A stretch of 64,000 nt of DNA from Thermoactinospora rubra (GTDB lineage Bacteria > Actinomycetota > Actinomycetes > Streptosporangiales > Streptosporangiaceae): positions 1 through 64,000 of the forward strand of contig NZ_MSZZ01000025.1 in the NCBI RefSeq assembly GCF_002093975.1. The letters are read 5' to 3'. Both the position numbers and the translations under genes were made by a program. Below the pieces are notes generated by a model that saw only the letters and a list, made by a program, of their open reading frames with translations, was not told the origin of the DNA and did no database searches. Of this stretch, positions 15,705 to 24,639 are shown one piece after another (the stretch's first letter is position 1; every line of letters starts with the position of its first letter).

Positions 15705-16925
15705 TCAAACCCTCTCCTCCTCGCGGACGGCCTCCTCCGCGGTCGCCTGCGACGTTCGCGAGCCGCGCCGCCAGAACGGCACGGCCAGCGCCACCAGCGC
15801 CAGGCCCGCCGCGCCCGCGACCACGAAGGCCCACGACGGGCCGAAGGAGTCGATGATCGCGCCCGCGATGGGGGCGGAGGCGGCGCCGCCGACGAGCAGG
15901 GCGGTGCCGTGGAACCCCATGGCCTCGCCACGAGCCCCCGCGGGCACCCAGCGGCTGAGCACCTCGACCGTCGACGACAGCGCCGGAGCGCAGAACAGCC
16001 CGGCCGGAACCAGCGCCACGACCACCCACCGCCAGTCGGCCGCCAGCAGGCCCACGGGAACGGTGAGCACGCCCATGACCGCGATCAGCACCAGCGGCGA
16101 GAAGCCACGCGGCAGCGCCCCGTAGACGAAGCCGCCCACCAGCGAGTACACGCACCACAGCGCGATCGCCAGCCCGATCCACGCCGTCGCGCCGGAGCGC
16201 TCCATGCTGGCCACGAGCGCCAGCTCGGTGGCGGTGAGCACGAAGGTGGCCGCGGCGGCCGTGCCCAGCAGCGCGACGAATGCGGCCGTGAACCACGTGC
16301 GGCGGCTGACCGCGGCCTGCGGCTCGGCGAGCTCCTCGGCCGAGCGGGTCGGCGGGTCGAGCAGGATCAGGCCGACGCCCGCGCCGGTCATGCCGGCGGC
16401 GACGATCGCCATCGTCCAGGTGCTGCCGAGGGCGGTGACCCCCGCGACGGCCAGCGCGGGGCCGGCCATGTAGGACAGCTCCACCAGCATCGAGTCGAGC
16501 GAGAAGGCGATGCGGCGCTGCTCGACGGGCGCCATGGCGGCCAGGCACTGCCGTACGACGCTGAAGACCGGCAGCGCGAACAGGCCCGCGAGGGCCGCGG
16601 CGGGCACCAGGGCCGGGTAGGGCAGCGACCACGCCGTGCTCCAGAACAGGGCCTGGGCCAGCGTGGTGGCCAGGAGGACGGGACGCAGGCCGTAGCGGTC
16701 GACGAACCTGCCCGACAGGGGCGCGCCGACGGCCATGCCGATGGTGCTGGCCATGCCGACCACGCCCGCGGCGGTGAAGCCGAGGCCCAGCCCCCTCGGG
16801 GAGACCACGTGCAGGGTCAGGCACATCGCGGTCGCCGTGGAGGGAATGCGCGCGAGCAGTCCCACCAGCAGAAGGGTCCGGATGCCCGGCAGCCGCAACA
16901 GGCGCCGGTAAGGTTCGAGAGCCAT
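15705..16925 (-). CDS. MFS transporter
   Basis: 406 residues, about 12 helices, MFS-type loop GRFVDRYGLRPVLL after helix 2 and a second domain starting near 205. It begins MALEPYRRLLRLPGIRTLLLVGLLARIP, a start typical of actinomycete efflux-type MFS proteins. The substrate is unknown. It is divergent from panB, with 165 bp between them. Confidence 0.85.
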   Translation of the reverse strand: MALEPYRRLLRLPGIRTLLLVGLLARIPSTATAMCLTLHVVSPRGLGLGFTAAGVVGMASTIGMAVGAPLSGRFVDRYGLRPVLLATTLAQALFWSTAWSLPYPALVPAAALAGLFALPVFSVVRQCLAAMAPVEQRRIAFSLDSMLVELSYMAGPALAVAGVTALGSTWTMAIVAAGMTGAGVGLILLDPPTRSAEELAEPQAAVSRRTWFTAAFVALLGTAAAATFVLTATELALVASMERSGATAWIGLAIALWCVYSLVGGFVYGALPRGFSPLVLIAVMGVLTVPVGLLAADWRWVVVALVPAGLFCAPALSSTVEVLSRWVPAGARGEAMGFHGTALLVGGAASAPIAGAIIDSFGPSWAFVVAGAAGLALVALAVPFWRRGSRTSQATAEEAVREEERV

Positions 16926-17090
16926 GGTGATTGCTTACCTCCGCCCTCCATTGTCTCGGCAGCCACCGACACTTTCGCCACTGGATTACCGGCTCACCGG
17001 GGGCTGTTGGAGTGGGTGGGACGCGTGCAATCATCAGGAACGTCCGGGTACGCCACAGGGGCGCCTCGAGACTCATCCGGAGGGATACTT

Positions 17091-17930
17091 ATGTCCTCTA
17101 CCAGCCAGTCGACCGCGCTGTACGGCGGCAAGGCGGGACGCAGGATCACCGTCCGCGACATCGCGGCGGCCAAGGAGCGCGGCGAGAAGTGGCCCATGGT
17201 CACCGCCTACGACGCCATGACCGCGCGCGTGTTCGACGAGGCCGGGATCCCGGTCATGCTCGTCGGCGACTCGGCGGCCATGGTGGTCTACGGCTACGAC
17301 TCCACCCTGCCCGTCACGGTCGACGACCTGCTCCCCCTCACCGCCGCGGTGGTCCGCGGCTCCTCACGCGCGATGGTGGTCGCCGACCTGCCCTTCGGCT
17401 CCTACCAGTCCTCCCCGCAGCAGGCGCTGGAGACCGCCGCGCGGTTCATGAAGGAGGCGGGCGCCCACGCGGTCAAGCTGGAAGGCGGCCGCAGGGTCCT
17501 CCCCCAGGTCGAGGCGCTGGTCTCGGCGGGTATCCCGGTCATGGCGCACCTGGGGCTGACGCCGCAGTCGGTCAACGTGTTCGGCGGCTACCGCGTGCAG
17601 GGTCGCGGCCAGGCGGGCGAGGAGCTCATGGCCGACGCCAAGGACCTGCAGGCCGCGGGGGCCTTCTCCGTGGTGCTGGAGTGCGTGCCCGCCGACCTGG
17701 CCGAGCGGGTGACCACCTCGCTGGCGATCCCCACCATCGGCATCGGCGCGGGACCGGCCACCGACGCGCAGGTCCTGGTCTGGCAGGACCTCATGGGGCT
17801 CACCCCGCACCCGGCGAAGTTCGTCAAGCAGTACTTCAACCTCCACGAGGCGATGGACCGCGCGGTGCGCGCCTTCGCCGAGGAGGTCGTGTCCGGGGCC
17901 TTCCCCACCCCCGCGCACAGCTATAGCTGA
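17091..17930 (+). CDS. panB: 3-methyl-2-oxobutanoate hydroxymethyltransferase
   Basis: 279 residues, usual length for PanB. It transfers a hydroxymethyl group from 5,10-methylene-THF to alpha-ketoisovalerate to give ketopantoate, the first step of pantothenate synthesis. Recognisable blocks: TAYDAMTARVFDEAGIPVMLVGDS, VKLEGG, HLGLTPQSVNVFGGYRVQGR and IGIGAGPATDAQVLVWQD. The ATG at 17091 has GGAGGG 6 nt upstream. panC/panD are not nearby. A strong hairpin follows 33 bp after the stop. Confidence 0.96.
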   Translation: MSSTSQSTALYGGKAGRRITVRDIAAAKERGEKWPMVTAYDAMTARVFDEAGIPVMLVGDSAAMVVYGYDSTLPVTVDDLLPLTAAVVRGSSRAMVVADLPFGSYQSSPQQALETAARFMKEAGAHAVKLEGGRRVLPQVEALVSAGIPVMAHLGLTPQSVNVFGGYRVQGRGQAGEELMADAKDLQAAGAFSVVLECVPADLAERVTTSLAIPTIGIGAGPATDAQVLVWQDLMGLTPHPAKFVKQYFNLHEAMDRAVRAFAEEVVSGAFPTPAHSYS

Positions 17931-17962
17931 CAACGCGGGGGCGGGGCTCTAGAGTGCTAGTC

Positions 17963-17993
17963 GAGACCGGGCAGGTATGGTCTGTCCGGTCTC
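17963..17993. terminator. hairpin terminator between panB and the coiled-coil gene
   Basis: GAGACCGGGCAG pairs with CTGTCCGGTCTC over 12 bp with one G-U wobble and a 7-nt loop. It lies between two convergent stops (17930 and 17995), so it should act in both directions. Confidence 0.75.
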
Positions 17994-17994
17994 A

Positions 17995-18237
17995 TCACTT
18001 CTTCGGGGGAAGACGGTCGAGGATCTCGCGCAGCAGCACCGAGTGCTCGCGGAGTATGACGGAGTGCTCCTGCTGCGTCTTCTCGATCCTGCGCACGCGT
18101 GTCTTGATCTCTTTAACCTCGCCGCGCGTGTCCCTGATCGTCTGGGCCAGCGCCTCCGCCTGCCCTGGCCCCGCCCAGGTCTCCAGCACGCAGACGCGCC
18201 TCTCGAGGTCCTCGATCTTTTCGTTGGTAGCGGTCAT
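17995..18237 (-). CDS. small coiled-coil protein
   Basis: 80 residues with a continuous heptad-like pattern (KIEDLERRVCVLETWA...IKTRVRRIEKTQQEHSVILREHSVLLREILDRLPPKK), predicted to form a parallel coiled coil. No membrane segment or known domain. Codon use and the coherent amphipathic pattern support a real gene, although the ribosome site is weak. Upstream lie three CTCATGAG-type repeats that may control it. Function unknown. Confidence 0.65.
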   Translation of the reverse strand: MTATNEKIEDLERRVCVLETWAGPGQAEALAQTIRDTRGEVKEIKTRVRRIEKTQQEHSVILREHSVLLREILDRLPPKK

Positions 18238-18259
18238 GCGCCCATCGTATTCTCAGGCA

Positions 18260-18311
18260 CTCATGAGCCTCTAGTTACTCATGAGGATCAATTGGTTACT
18301 CACGAGGATCG
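18260..18311. promoter_or_regulatory. repeated CTCATGAG sites upstream of the coiled-coil gene
   Basis: The palindrome CTCATGAG occurs at 18260 and 18278 and as CTCACGAG at 18299. The last two sit inside a 17-bp direct repeat (GTTACTCAYGAGGATC at 18274 and 18295) spaced 21 bp, two helical turns. The sites run right up to the stop of the dehydratase gene and probably form an operator for the minus-strand small gene. Confidence 0.5.
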
Positions 18312-18312
18312 A

Positions 18313-19230
18313 TCAACCGCTTGACAGCGTCGCCGGATCCGTGTTCGCCCCGCAGATCACCACCGCCACCCTTTCCCCCTGCTCGGGCACATACGCCCCG
18401 CTCAGCAGCGCCGCGAACGCCGCCGCGCCCGAGTGCTCCGCCGCGATCCGGTGCTGCGCCCACAGCGTACGGCGCGCCGCCACGATGGCCTCGTCGCTCA
18501 CCAGCACGCTCCGCACGCCCGCGCCCGACAGGATCCGGTAGGCGATCTCCCCCACCCGCGAGGCCCCGAGCGCGTCGGCGGCCACGCCGCTCACCTCGAC
18601 CGGCACCGGCCTGCCGGCGGCCAGGGCGGCGTGCAGGGTCGGGATGCGTTCCGGCTCCACGACGACGAGGCGGGTCCCCGAGCCGGTCACGCCGAGCGCG
18701 ATCCCGCTCGCCAGCCCGCCGCCGCCCACCGCCACCAGGACGGTGTCCGCTCCCCCGGTCTGCTCCAGCAGCTCCGGCCCGAGCGTGCCCTGCCCGGCCA
18801 CCACCTCGGGCTGGTCGTAGGCGTGGACCTCCAGCGCGCCGGTCTCCGCGGCGCGCTTGGCGGCGGCCTCGGCCGCCTCGGCGTAGATGGCCCCGGTCTG
18901 GGTGATCTCCGCGCCGAGCGCCCGCAGCCCGGCGACCTTGACCGGGCTCGTCACCTCGGGCACGAAGATCTCCGCCCGCACGCCGAGCGCCCGCGCGGCG
19001 TAGGCGACGGCCAGCCCGTGGTTGCCCCCGCTGGCCGCGATCACCCCGGCCTCCGGCAGCGTGGCCGACAGGATCCGGTTGAACGCCCCGCGCACCTTGA
19101 ACGACCCGGAGTGCTGCAGCTGCTCCAGCTTGAGCGCCACACCCGGCGCGATCTCCAGCACCGGCGTGCGCAGGACGTGCCCGCGGATCCTCTCGGCGGC
19201 GGCGAGCACGTCCTCGTGGGTGACGCTCAT
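18313..19230 (-). CDS. PLP-dependent threonine/serine dehydratase-like enzyme
   Basis: 305 residues of fold-type II PLP enzyme. The PLP lysine is in GSFKVRGA (about residue 45), the Asn-bearing ASGGNHG loop follows, and the phosphate-binding VGGGGLASG loop is near 170. There is no C-terminal ACT regulatory domain, so it is the catabolic-type short form. It should deaminate threonine or serine to the oxo-acid. Its ATG directly follows the stop of the ArsR gene (TGAATG), so the pair is co-translated. Confidence 0.88.
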   Translation of the reverse strand: MSVTHEDVLAAAERIRGHVLRTPVLEIAPGVALKLEQLQHSGSFKVRGAFNRILSATLPEAGVIAASGGNHGLAVAYAARALGVRAEIFVPEVTSPVKVAGLRALGAEITQTGAIYAEAAEAAAKRAAETGALEVHAYDQPEVVAGQGTLGPELLEQTGGADTVLVAVGGGGLASGIALGVTGSGTRLVVVEPERIPTLHAALAAGRPVPVEVSGVAADALGASRVGEIAYRILSGAGVRSVLVSDEAIVAARRTLWAQHRIAAEHSGAAAFAALLSGAYVPEQGERVAVVICGANTDPATLSSG

Positions 19231-19533
19231 TCACAACTCCCGGTCGATCATCCGTTTGAGCTCGGCGATGCGCTCCTCGTCGCGCCGGTAGAACACCCAC
19301 TGCCTGACGCGCTTGCCGACGACGAGGCCGGCCGCTTCGAGGATCTTCAGGTGTCCCGTGGCGCTGGGCTGGCTCATGCCGAGCTTGCCGGCGATGAAGA
19401 TCGAGCACACTCCGTCGTCCACCAGGTCGCCGTGGACCTGGGGCGGGAAGTGCGCCACCGGGTCCTTGAGCCAGTGGAGGATCCGGAGCCGGGGTTCGCT
19501 GGCCAGCGCCCGCATCGTCGCGACGGGAAGCAC
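19231..19533 (-). CDS. ArsR-family regulator
   Basis: 100 residues, almost entirely winged HTH (ALASEPRLRILHWLKDP, GKLGMSQPSATGHLKILEAAGLVVGKRVRQWVFYRRD). No clear metal-site cysteine pair. The GTG start at 19533 sits inside a perfect palindrome; an ATG at 19515 is an alternative start. It is the first gene of an operon with the dehydratase, so it probably represses both until a ligand appears. Confidence 0.88.
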   Translation of the reverse strand: MLPVATMRALASEPRLRILHWLKDPVAHFPPQVHGDLVDDGVCSIFIAGKLGMSQPSATGHLKILEAAGLVVGKRVRQWVFYRRDEERIAELKRMIDREL

Positions 19534-19560
19534 TTAGGAAGTTTCCTAAGTTCCTAAGTG
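19531..19560. promoter_or_regulatory. ArsR operator
   Basis: CACTTAGGAA (19531-19540) and TTCCTAAGTG (19551-19560) form a perfect 10-bp inverted repeat. A third arm, TTCCTAAG at 19543, lies in the spacer and pairs equally with the first. AT-rich and covering the regulator start, it fits autorepression. Confidence 0.65.
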
Positions 19561-19565
19561 TCCTG

Positions 19566-20732
19566 TCAACCGCCGAGCGCTCGCTCGATGTCCTCCCACA
19601 GGTCCTCGGGATGCTCGATGCCGACCGCCAGCCGTACGGTGCCCGGGGAGATCCCCGTGCGGGCCAGCTCCTCGTCCGACAGCGCCCGGTGCGAGGTGCT
19701 GGCCGGGTGCAGCACCAGCGTCTCGACCCCGCCCAGCGAGGGCGCCAGCAGCGCCAGCCGTAGCGAGCTCATGAAGGCCTCGGCGGCGGCCCGCCCGCCG
19801 GCCAGGTCGAAGGACAGCACGCCGCCGAAGTCGGACAGCAGCTTGGCGGCCACGTCGTGGGAGGGGTGCGTGGGCAGGCCGGGCCAGTACACGGCGCTGA
19901 CGGCGGGGTGCTCGGCGAGGCGCGTGGCGATCAGGCGGGCGTTGGCGCAGTGGCGCTCCATGCGCAGGCCGAGCGTCTGCATGCCGCGCAGCGTCAGCCA
20001 GGCGGCGAACGGATCGACCGAGGAGCCCAGCTCGATGGCGAAGTGCCAGACCTTGCGGTAGAGCGCGTCGTCGGCGAAGACGGCGACGCCGCCGATGACG
20101 TCGGCGTGGCCGGACAGGTACTTGGTGACCGAGTGCACCACGATGTCGGCGCCGTGGGACAGCGGCCGGCACAGCAGCGGCGTGGCGAAGGTGTTGTCGA
20201 CCACGGAGACCAGCCCGAGGTCGCGGGCGGCGGCGCACATGGCGGGCAGGTCAGCCACCTGGCAGGTGGGGTTGGCGATGGTCTCGAGGTAGACGAGCCT
20301 GGTCGAGGGCGTGACGGCGGCGCGCAGGGCGGCGGGGTCGTCCTCGGGCACGTAGGTGACCGTGACGCCGAAGCGCGCGACCAGGTCGTTGATCATGGCC
20401 GCGGTGCCGCCGTAGAGGGCCTTCTGCGCGATCAGGTGGTCGCCGGGCCGCAGCAGGCCGAGCAGCACCGAGTTGATCGCCCCCATGCCCGATCCGGTGG
20501 CCAGCGCGGCGACGCCGCCCTCCAGCTCGGCGACGGTCTGCTCGAAGGCCCGCACGGTCGGGTTGGAGTAGCGGGCGTAGACGAACGCGCCGTCGGGACG
20601 GGTCATGCCGTCGGCGAAGACCGCCGGGTCGTCGAAGGAGAAGCCCGAGGTCTGGTAGAGCGGCACCGCGATGGGGACGCTGCCCTCGACGACGGGCCGG
20701 GACGGGTGGACGGCTCGAGTTTCTGGACGCAT
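19566..20732 (-). CDS. trans-sulfuration PLP enzyme (cystathionine gamma-synthase / gamma-lyase family)
   Basis: 388 residues, full length for Cys/Met-metabolism PLP enzymes. PLP lysine in HSVTKYLSGHADVIGG, phosphate-binding TGSGMGAIN near residue 75, VDNTFATP with the cofactor Asp. Within the family it could be cystathionine gamma-synthase, gamma-lyase or methionine gamma-lyase; sequence alone does not decide. The ATG at 20732 is chosen over an upstream in-frame ATG at 20774, because the extra residues look non-conserved and overlap the divergent promoter. Divergent from a MocR regulator. Confidence 0.88.
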   Translation of the reverse strand: MRPETRAVHPSRPVVEGSVPIAVPLYQTSGFSFDDPAVFADGMTRPDGAFVYARYSNPTVRAFEQTVAELEGGVAALATGSGMGAINSVLLGLLRPGDHLIAQKALYGGTAAMINDLVARFGVTVTYVPEDDPAALRAAVTPSTRLVYLETIANPTCQVADLPAMCAAARDLGLVSVVDNTFATPLLCRPLSHGADIVVHSVTKYLSGHADVIGGVAVFADDALYRKVWHFAIELGSSVDPFAAWLTLRGMQTLGLRMERHCANARLIATRLAEHPAVSAVYWPGLPTHPSHDVAAKLLSDFGGVLSFDLAGGRAAAEAFMSSLRLALLAPSLGGVETLVLHPASTSHRALSDEELARTGISPGTVRLAVGIEHPEDLWEDIERALGG

Positions 20733-20770
20733 ACGGCAAGCATGTCCGGTTTTCGCCGTGGCCGGCAGAT

Positions 20771-20788
20771 CCAATGCGGCAGAATTGG
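20771..20788. promoter_or_regulatory. inverted repeat in the MocR/PLP-enzyme divergent promoter
   Basis: CCAAT, eight bases, ATTGG, ending 4 bp before the MocR start. The divergent layout makes it a candidate MocR site. Short, so only suggestive. Confidence 0.35.
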
Positions 20789-20791
20789 TCC

Positions 20792-22243
20792 ATGACTGAG
20801 GCCAATGATGGGGGCGCCGCCACGCTCGACGGGCTGGACGACCTGCTGGGCCGGTGGGCCTCCGGGCGCGGGCCGCTGTATCTGCTGCTGGCCGCCCGCC
20901 TGCGGGACCTCATCGACGACGGCGTGCTGGCTCCCGGCACCCTCCTGCCGCCCGACCGCGCGCTGGCCCGGCGCCTGGCCGTGGCCCGTGGCACCGTCGT
21001 GGCCGCCTACGACCTGCTGCAGCAGGAGGGCCGGGTCGTGCGGCGGCAGGGCAGCGGCACGCGCGTGGCCGCCTCCGGCGGGGCCGTCCCGCCCAAGGAC
21101 GTGATCCCCAACCCGCTGCTCATGCACATCCTGCACCCGCCGGACGGCGTGCGGCTGCTGACCTGCGCCGCCCCGGTCGAGCCGCCGCCCGTGCTGGCGG
21201 AGGCCTACCACCACGCCGCGCGCACGCTGGCCGCCACCGGCCACGACCTCGGCTACCAGCCCGCCGGCCATCCGGCGCTGCGCGAGGCCGTCGCCGCCGC
21301 CTATCGCCGCCGCGGCCTGCCCACGTCCGCCGAGGAGATCATGGTGACGACGGGCGCGCAGCAGGCGCTCACCCTGCTCACCGCCCTGCTGGCCGGCCCG
21401 GGCGACACCGTGCTGACCGAGTCGCCCACCTACCCGGGCGCGCTGGAGGTCTTCCGCCACGCCGCCGCCGTCGTCAGGCCGGTCGACACCGACCCGCTCC
21501 TGCCCGACCTCGCGGCGGCGCTGCGCGAGCGCCCCGCCCTGCTGTATGTGGTGCCCACGGCCAGCAACCCCGGCGGGTCCGTCATGGACGTCGCGACACG
21601 CAGGAGGATCGCCGAGCTGGCCGCCGCGCACGACGTCCCGGTGATCGACGACGAGGTCTGCGCCGAGCTGTGCTTCTCCGGCGAGGTGCCCCCTCCCCTG
21701 GCCGCCTACGACCCGCGCGCGATCACGATCGCCTCGCTCAGCAAGGTCGTCTGGGGCGGCCTGCGCCTGGGCTGGATCCGCGCCTCCGCGCCGCTGGTCG
21801 CCCGCCTGGCCCGCCTGCGCGCCATCCACGACCTGGGCGGCGAGGTGGCCTCCCAGCTGGCCGCCGCGTGGCTGCTGGACCGCATGGAGGAGGTACGGCG
21901 CGACCGCACGGACACGCTGCGGGCCCGGCACGACCACCTGTGCGCCGAGCTGCGCGCCCACCTGCCGGAGTGGGAGTTCCGCGAGGCGCTCGGCGGCCAG
22001 ACGCTGTGGGTGCGCCTGCCGCGCGGCGACGCCGACTCCTTCGCCCAGGTCGCGCTGCGCCACGGCGTGGCGGTGGCGCCGGGGCGCTCGTTCGACCCGC
22101 TCGGCGGCCACGCCGACCACCTGCGCCTGCACTTCCTGTTCACGCCCGAGGAGCTCAGTTCTTGCGTGCGCGGCCTGGCCGCCGCCTGGGCCGCCTACGA
22201 CGGCAGCACGGCGCGCGCCGCGAGCCACGCTTTGATCGTCTGA
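20792..22243 (+). CDS. MocR-type GntR regulator with aminotransferase domain
   Basis: 483 residues: N-terminal GntR winged helix (LYLLLAARLRDLIDDGVLAPGTLLPPDRALARRLAVARGTVVAAYDLL), then a fold-type I aminotransferase-like domain with the PLP lysine in SLSKVVWGGLRLGW. Such regulators sense PLP or its adducts with amino compounds. Divergent from the trans-sulfuration enzyme, which it may control. ATG at 20792 with no clear ribosome site, possibly leaderless. Confidence 0.92.
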   Translation: MTEANDGGAATLDGLDDLLGRWASGRGPLYLLLAARLRDLIDDGVLAPGTLLPPDRALARRLAVARGTVVAAYDLLQQEGRVVRRQGSGTRVAASGGAVPPKDVIPNPLLMHILHPPDGVRLLTCAAPVEPPPVLAEAYHHAARTLAATGHDLGYQPAGHPALREAVAAAYRRRGLPTSAEEIMVTTGAQQALTLLTALLAGPGDTVLTESPTYPGALEVFRHAAAVVRPVDTDPLLPDLAAALRERPALLYVVPTASNPGGSVMDVATRRRIAELAAAHDVPVIDDEVCAELCFSGEVPPPLAAYDPRAITIASLSKVVWGGLRLGWIRASAPLVARLARLRAIHDLGGEVASQLAAAWLLDRMEEVRRDRTDTLRARHDHLCAELRAHLPEWEFREALGGQTLWVRLPRGDADSFAQVALRHGVAVAPGRSFDPLGGHADHLRLHFLFTPEELSSCVRGLAAAWAAYDGSTARAASHALIV

Positions 22244-22262
22244 CGCGGGGAAGCTAACCCGC

Positions 22263-22913
22263 GTGACCTTCGTCCTCCTCCACAGCCCGCTGCTGGGCCC
22301 GGCCTCCTGGGAACCCGTGGCGGCGCTGCTCCCCGAAGCGGTGGTCCCCGACCTGCGCGGAGTCGCCGAAGGCGGCGCGCCGTACTGGCCGGCGGCGGTG
22401 GAGCTGGTGACCCGCCAGGTGCCGCCCGGGCCGCTGGTGCTCGTGCCGCACAGCAACGCCGGGCTGTTCGTGCCGCTGCTGTGCCGGGCGCTGGAGGTGA
22501 GCCGCTGCGTGTTCGTGGACGCGCTGCTGCCGCCCGCCGCCGGCCAGGTCGCGGCGGCCAAGGACGAGCACCTGCCGTTCCTGCGCAAGCTGGCCGACCT
22601 GGACGGGCTGCTGCCGCGCTGGACCGACTGGTGGCTGGCCGAGGACGTCGCCTCGCTGTTCCCCGATCGCGAGACCCGCGAGCGGGTGAGCGCCGAGCAG
22701 GTACGGCTGCCGCTGGACTACTTCGAGCAGGCCGTGCCCGTCCCCGAGGGCTGGGACGCCCGCCCCTGCGCCTACCTGTGGTACGGCCCGCCGTACGAGG
22801 AGGACGCCCGCGCGGCGGCGGCACGCGGGTGGCAGGTGGAGCGGCTGCCCGGCCACCACCTGCACCACCTCGTGGACCCGGGCGCGGTGGCCGAGCGGCT
22901 GCTGAAGTCGTGA
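22263..22913 (+). CDS. alpha/beta hydrolase
   Basis: 216 residues, small alpha/beta hydrolase. The nucleophile elbow is VPHSNAG with Ser64, the acid is probably around the YGPPYEED region, and the His lies in LPGHHLHHLVDP near the C-terminus. No signal peptide, so cytoplasmic. GTG start 19 bp after the MocR stop, possibly co-transcribed. The substrate cannot be told. Confidence 0.8.
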   Translation: MTFVLLHSPLLGPASWEPVAALLPEAVVPDLRGVAEGGAPYWPAAVELVTRQVPPGPLVLVPHSNAGLFVPLLCRALEVSRCVFVDALLPPAAGQVAAAKDEHLPFLRKLADLDGLLPRWTDWWLAEDVASLFPDRETRERVSAEQVRLPLDYFEQAVPVPEGWDARPCAYLWYGPPYEEDARAAAARGWQVERLPGHHLHHLVDPGAVAERLLKS

Positions 22914-22958
22914 ATTCCTCACTGCCCCATGAGCCCGCGATCGCTCAGGCTCGTGGAC

Positions 22959-23900
22959 ATGACAGCGATCCAGGCGGCGATCCATGCTGAGGACCTGAGA
23001 AAGTCCTACGGCGGCTTCGAGGCGGTGCGGGGCGTCTCGCTCCAGGTGTCCCAGGGTGAGGTCCTGGCCCTGCTCGGCCGCAACGGGGCGGGCAAGACCA
23101 CGACCATCGAGCTGCTGGCCGGCTTCCGGCGGCCCGACTCGGGCCGGGTGCGGGTGCTGGGGCTGGACCCGGCCGCCGAGCCCGCCCGGGTACGGCGGCG
23201 CATCGGCGTGATGCTGCAGGAGGCCGGCTTCTTCCCGGATCTCACGGTGGCCCAGACGGTCGAGTCGTGGTGCGCCTTCACCCCCGCGGCCCGGCCCGCG
23301 CACGAGGCGCTGGAGCTGGCCGGGCTGCTGCCGAAGGCGGCCACGAGGGTGCGCGGCCTGTCGGGGGGCGAGAGGCGCCGGCTGGACCTGGCGCTGGCCG
23401 TGCTGGGCCGGCCCGAGGTGCTGTTCCTGGACGAGCCGACCGCCGGCATGGACCCGGAGGGCCGCCGCGACACCTGGCAGGTGGTGCGCGAGCTGGCGGG
23501 GGCGGGCACCGCCGTCGTGCTGACCACCCACTACCTGGACGAGGCCCAGCAGCTGGCCGGCAGCCTGGTCATCATGGACGCCGGGCGGGTGGTGGCCGCC
23601 GGCGGCATGGCCGAGACGCTCGCCGCGGGCAGCGGCCGGGTGAGCTTCGAGGCGCCGCCCGGCCTCGGCCCCGGCGACCTCCCGCTGCCGGCCGCCGTCG
23701 AGGGCGGCCGGGTCGTGTGCCGCGTGGAGGACCCGGACCTGGCGGCGCAGACGCTGCTGGGCTGGGCGGCGGCCCGCGGGCTGCGGCTGCGCGGGCTGGA
23801 GGTGCGCAGGGCGTCGCTGGAGGAGCTGTTCCTGGAGGTGGGCGCGGATGCGGGGATCGCGGATGGACAGCGCGGGGAGGGAGCTCGGCATGGTGCGTGA
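22959..23900 (+). CDS. ABC transporter ATP-binding protein (ABC-2 exporter type)
   Basis: 313 residues. Walker A GRNGAGKTT, Q-loop MLQEAGF, signature LSGGERRR, Walker B VLFLDEPTAGMDP, H-loop TTHYLDEA. The C-terminal extension is typical of drug-exporter (DrrA/CcmA-like) ATPases. It overlaps the permease gene by 11 bp and precedes a two-component system, an arrangement common for membrane-stress or drug exporters. ATG at 22959 chosen; an ATG at 22929 is possible. Confidence 0.93.
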   Translation: MTAIQAAIHAEDLRKSYGGFEAVRGVSLQVSQGEVLALLGRNGAGKTTTIELLAGFRRPDSGRVRVLGLDPAAEPARVRRRIGVMLQEAGFFPDLTVAQTVESWCAFTPAARPAHEALELAGLLPKAATRVRGLSGGERRRLDLALAVLGRPEVLFLDEPTAGMDPEGRRDTWQVVRELAGAGTAVVLTTHYLDEAQQLAGSLVIMDAGRVVAAGGMAETLAAGSGRVSFEAPPGLGPGDLPLPAAVEGGRVVCRVEDPDLAAQTLLGWAAARGLRLRGLEVRRASLEELFLEVGADAGIADGQRGEGARHGA

Positions 23901-24630
23901 GCTGGTGGCGGTCGCCCGGCTGGGCGGGCGGGTGTACTGGCGGGACAGGGTCACGCTGGGCGTCTCGGTGGCGTTGTCGCTCCTGCTCGGCATCGGGATG
24001 CCGGTGCTCATGGCGCGGCTGGGCGTGCCCGGCGTGGCGGAGCTGCACGTCGGCCTGCTGGCGATGCTGATGACGCTGACCGCCTTCGGCCAGGGTGCGA
24101 CCGTCCTGGCCGCGCGCAGGGACCAGCTGCTGCTCAAGCGGATGCGGGCGACCGGCCTGACCGACGCGGCGGTGCTCGGCGGGGAGGTCGTCAACGTGGC
24201 CGCGCAGTCGCTGCTGATCTCCTGCGCGATCGCGGCGGCGCTGTCCCTGCTGGGCGCGGTGCCGCCGCCGGCGAACCCGGCGCTGTTCGCGCTGGTCATG
24301 GCCGCCGGGGCGCTGGCGCAGGCGGTGCTGGGCGCGGCCTACACGCCGGCGATCTCGCGGGCCGAGGTGGCCTCCGTCATGACGATGCCGTTCTTCCTGC
24401 TGACGGGCGTGGGTGCCGGGGGCTTCGGCCCGCTGCGGCAGGCGCTGCCCGCCTGGGCGGGGCAGGTGCTCGACTGGGTGCCGGGCGTGGTGGTCGGCAG
24501 GGCGCTCGCGGTGGCCTACGCCGGCGGTCCCGTGTCCGGATATATCCTGCCCGCTGTTCAGCTCGCCCTGTGGACGGCCGCCGGCCTGGCGGCGGTCCGG
24601 CTGTGGTTCCGGTGGGATCCCCGAAGGTAG
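23890..24630 (+). CDS. ABC-2 type transporter permease
   Basis: 246 residues with six hydrophobic segments, an ABC2_membrane protein partnering the ATPase upstream. ATG at 23890 preceded by GGGGAGGG; a longer start at 23848 or 23863 is possible. The LTGVGAGGFGPLRQALPAWAGQVLDWVPG stretch before the last helix is typical of the family. Followed after 9 bp by the sensor kinase gene. Confidence 0.9.
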   Translation: MVRELVAVARLGGRVYWRDRVTLGVSVALSLLLGIGMPVLMARLGVPGVAELHVGLLAMLMTLTAFGQGATVLAARRDQLLLKRMRATGLTDAAVLGGEVVNVAAQSLLISCAIAAALSLLGAVPPPANPALFALVMAAGALAQAVLGAAYTPAISRAEVASVMTMPFFLLTGVGAGGFGPLRQALPAWAGQVLDWVPGVVVGRALAVAYAGGPVSGYILPAVQLALWTAAGLAAVRLWFRWDPRR

Positions 24631-24639
24631 ATCACTGAC

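Noticed and set aside
13333-16125. 930-codon plus-strand open frame
   Set aside because: It runs antisense through the DHA2 and MFS genes and the tandem repeat; composition is low-complexity His/Arg/Gly without any domain.
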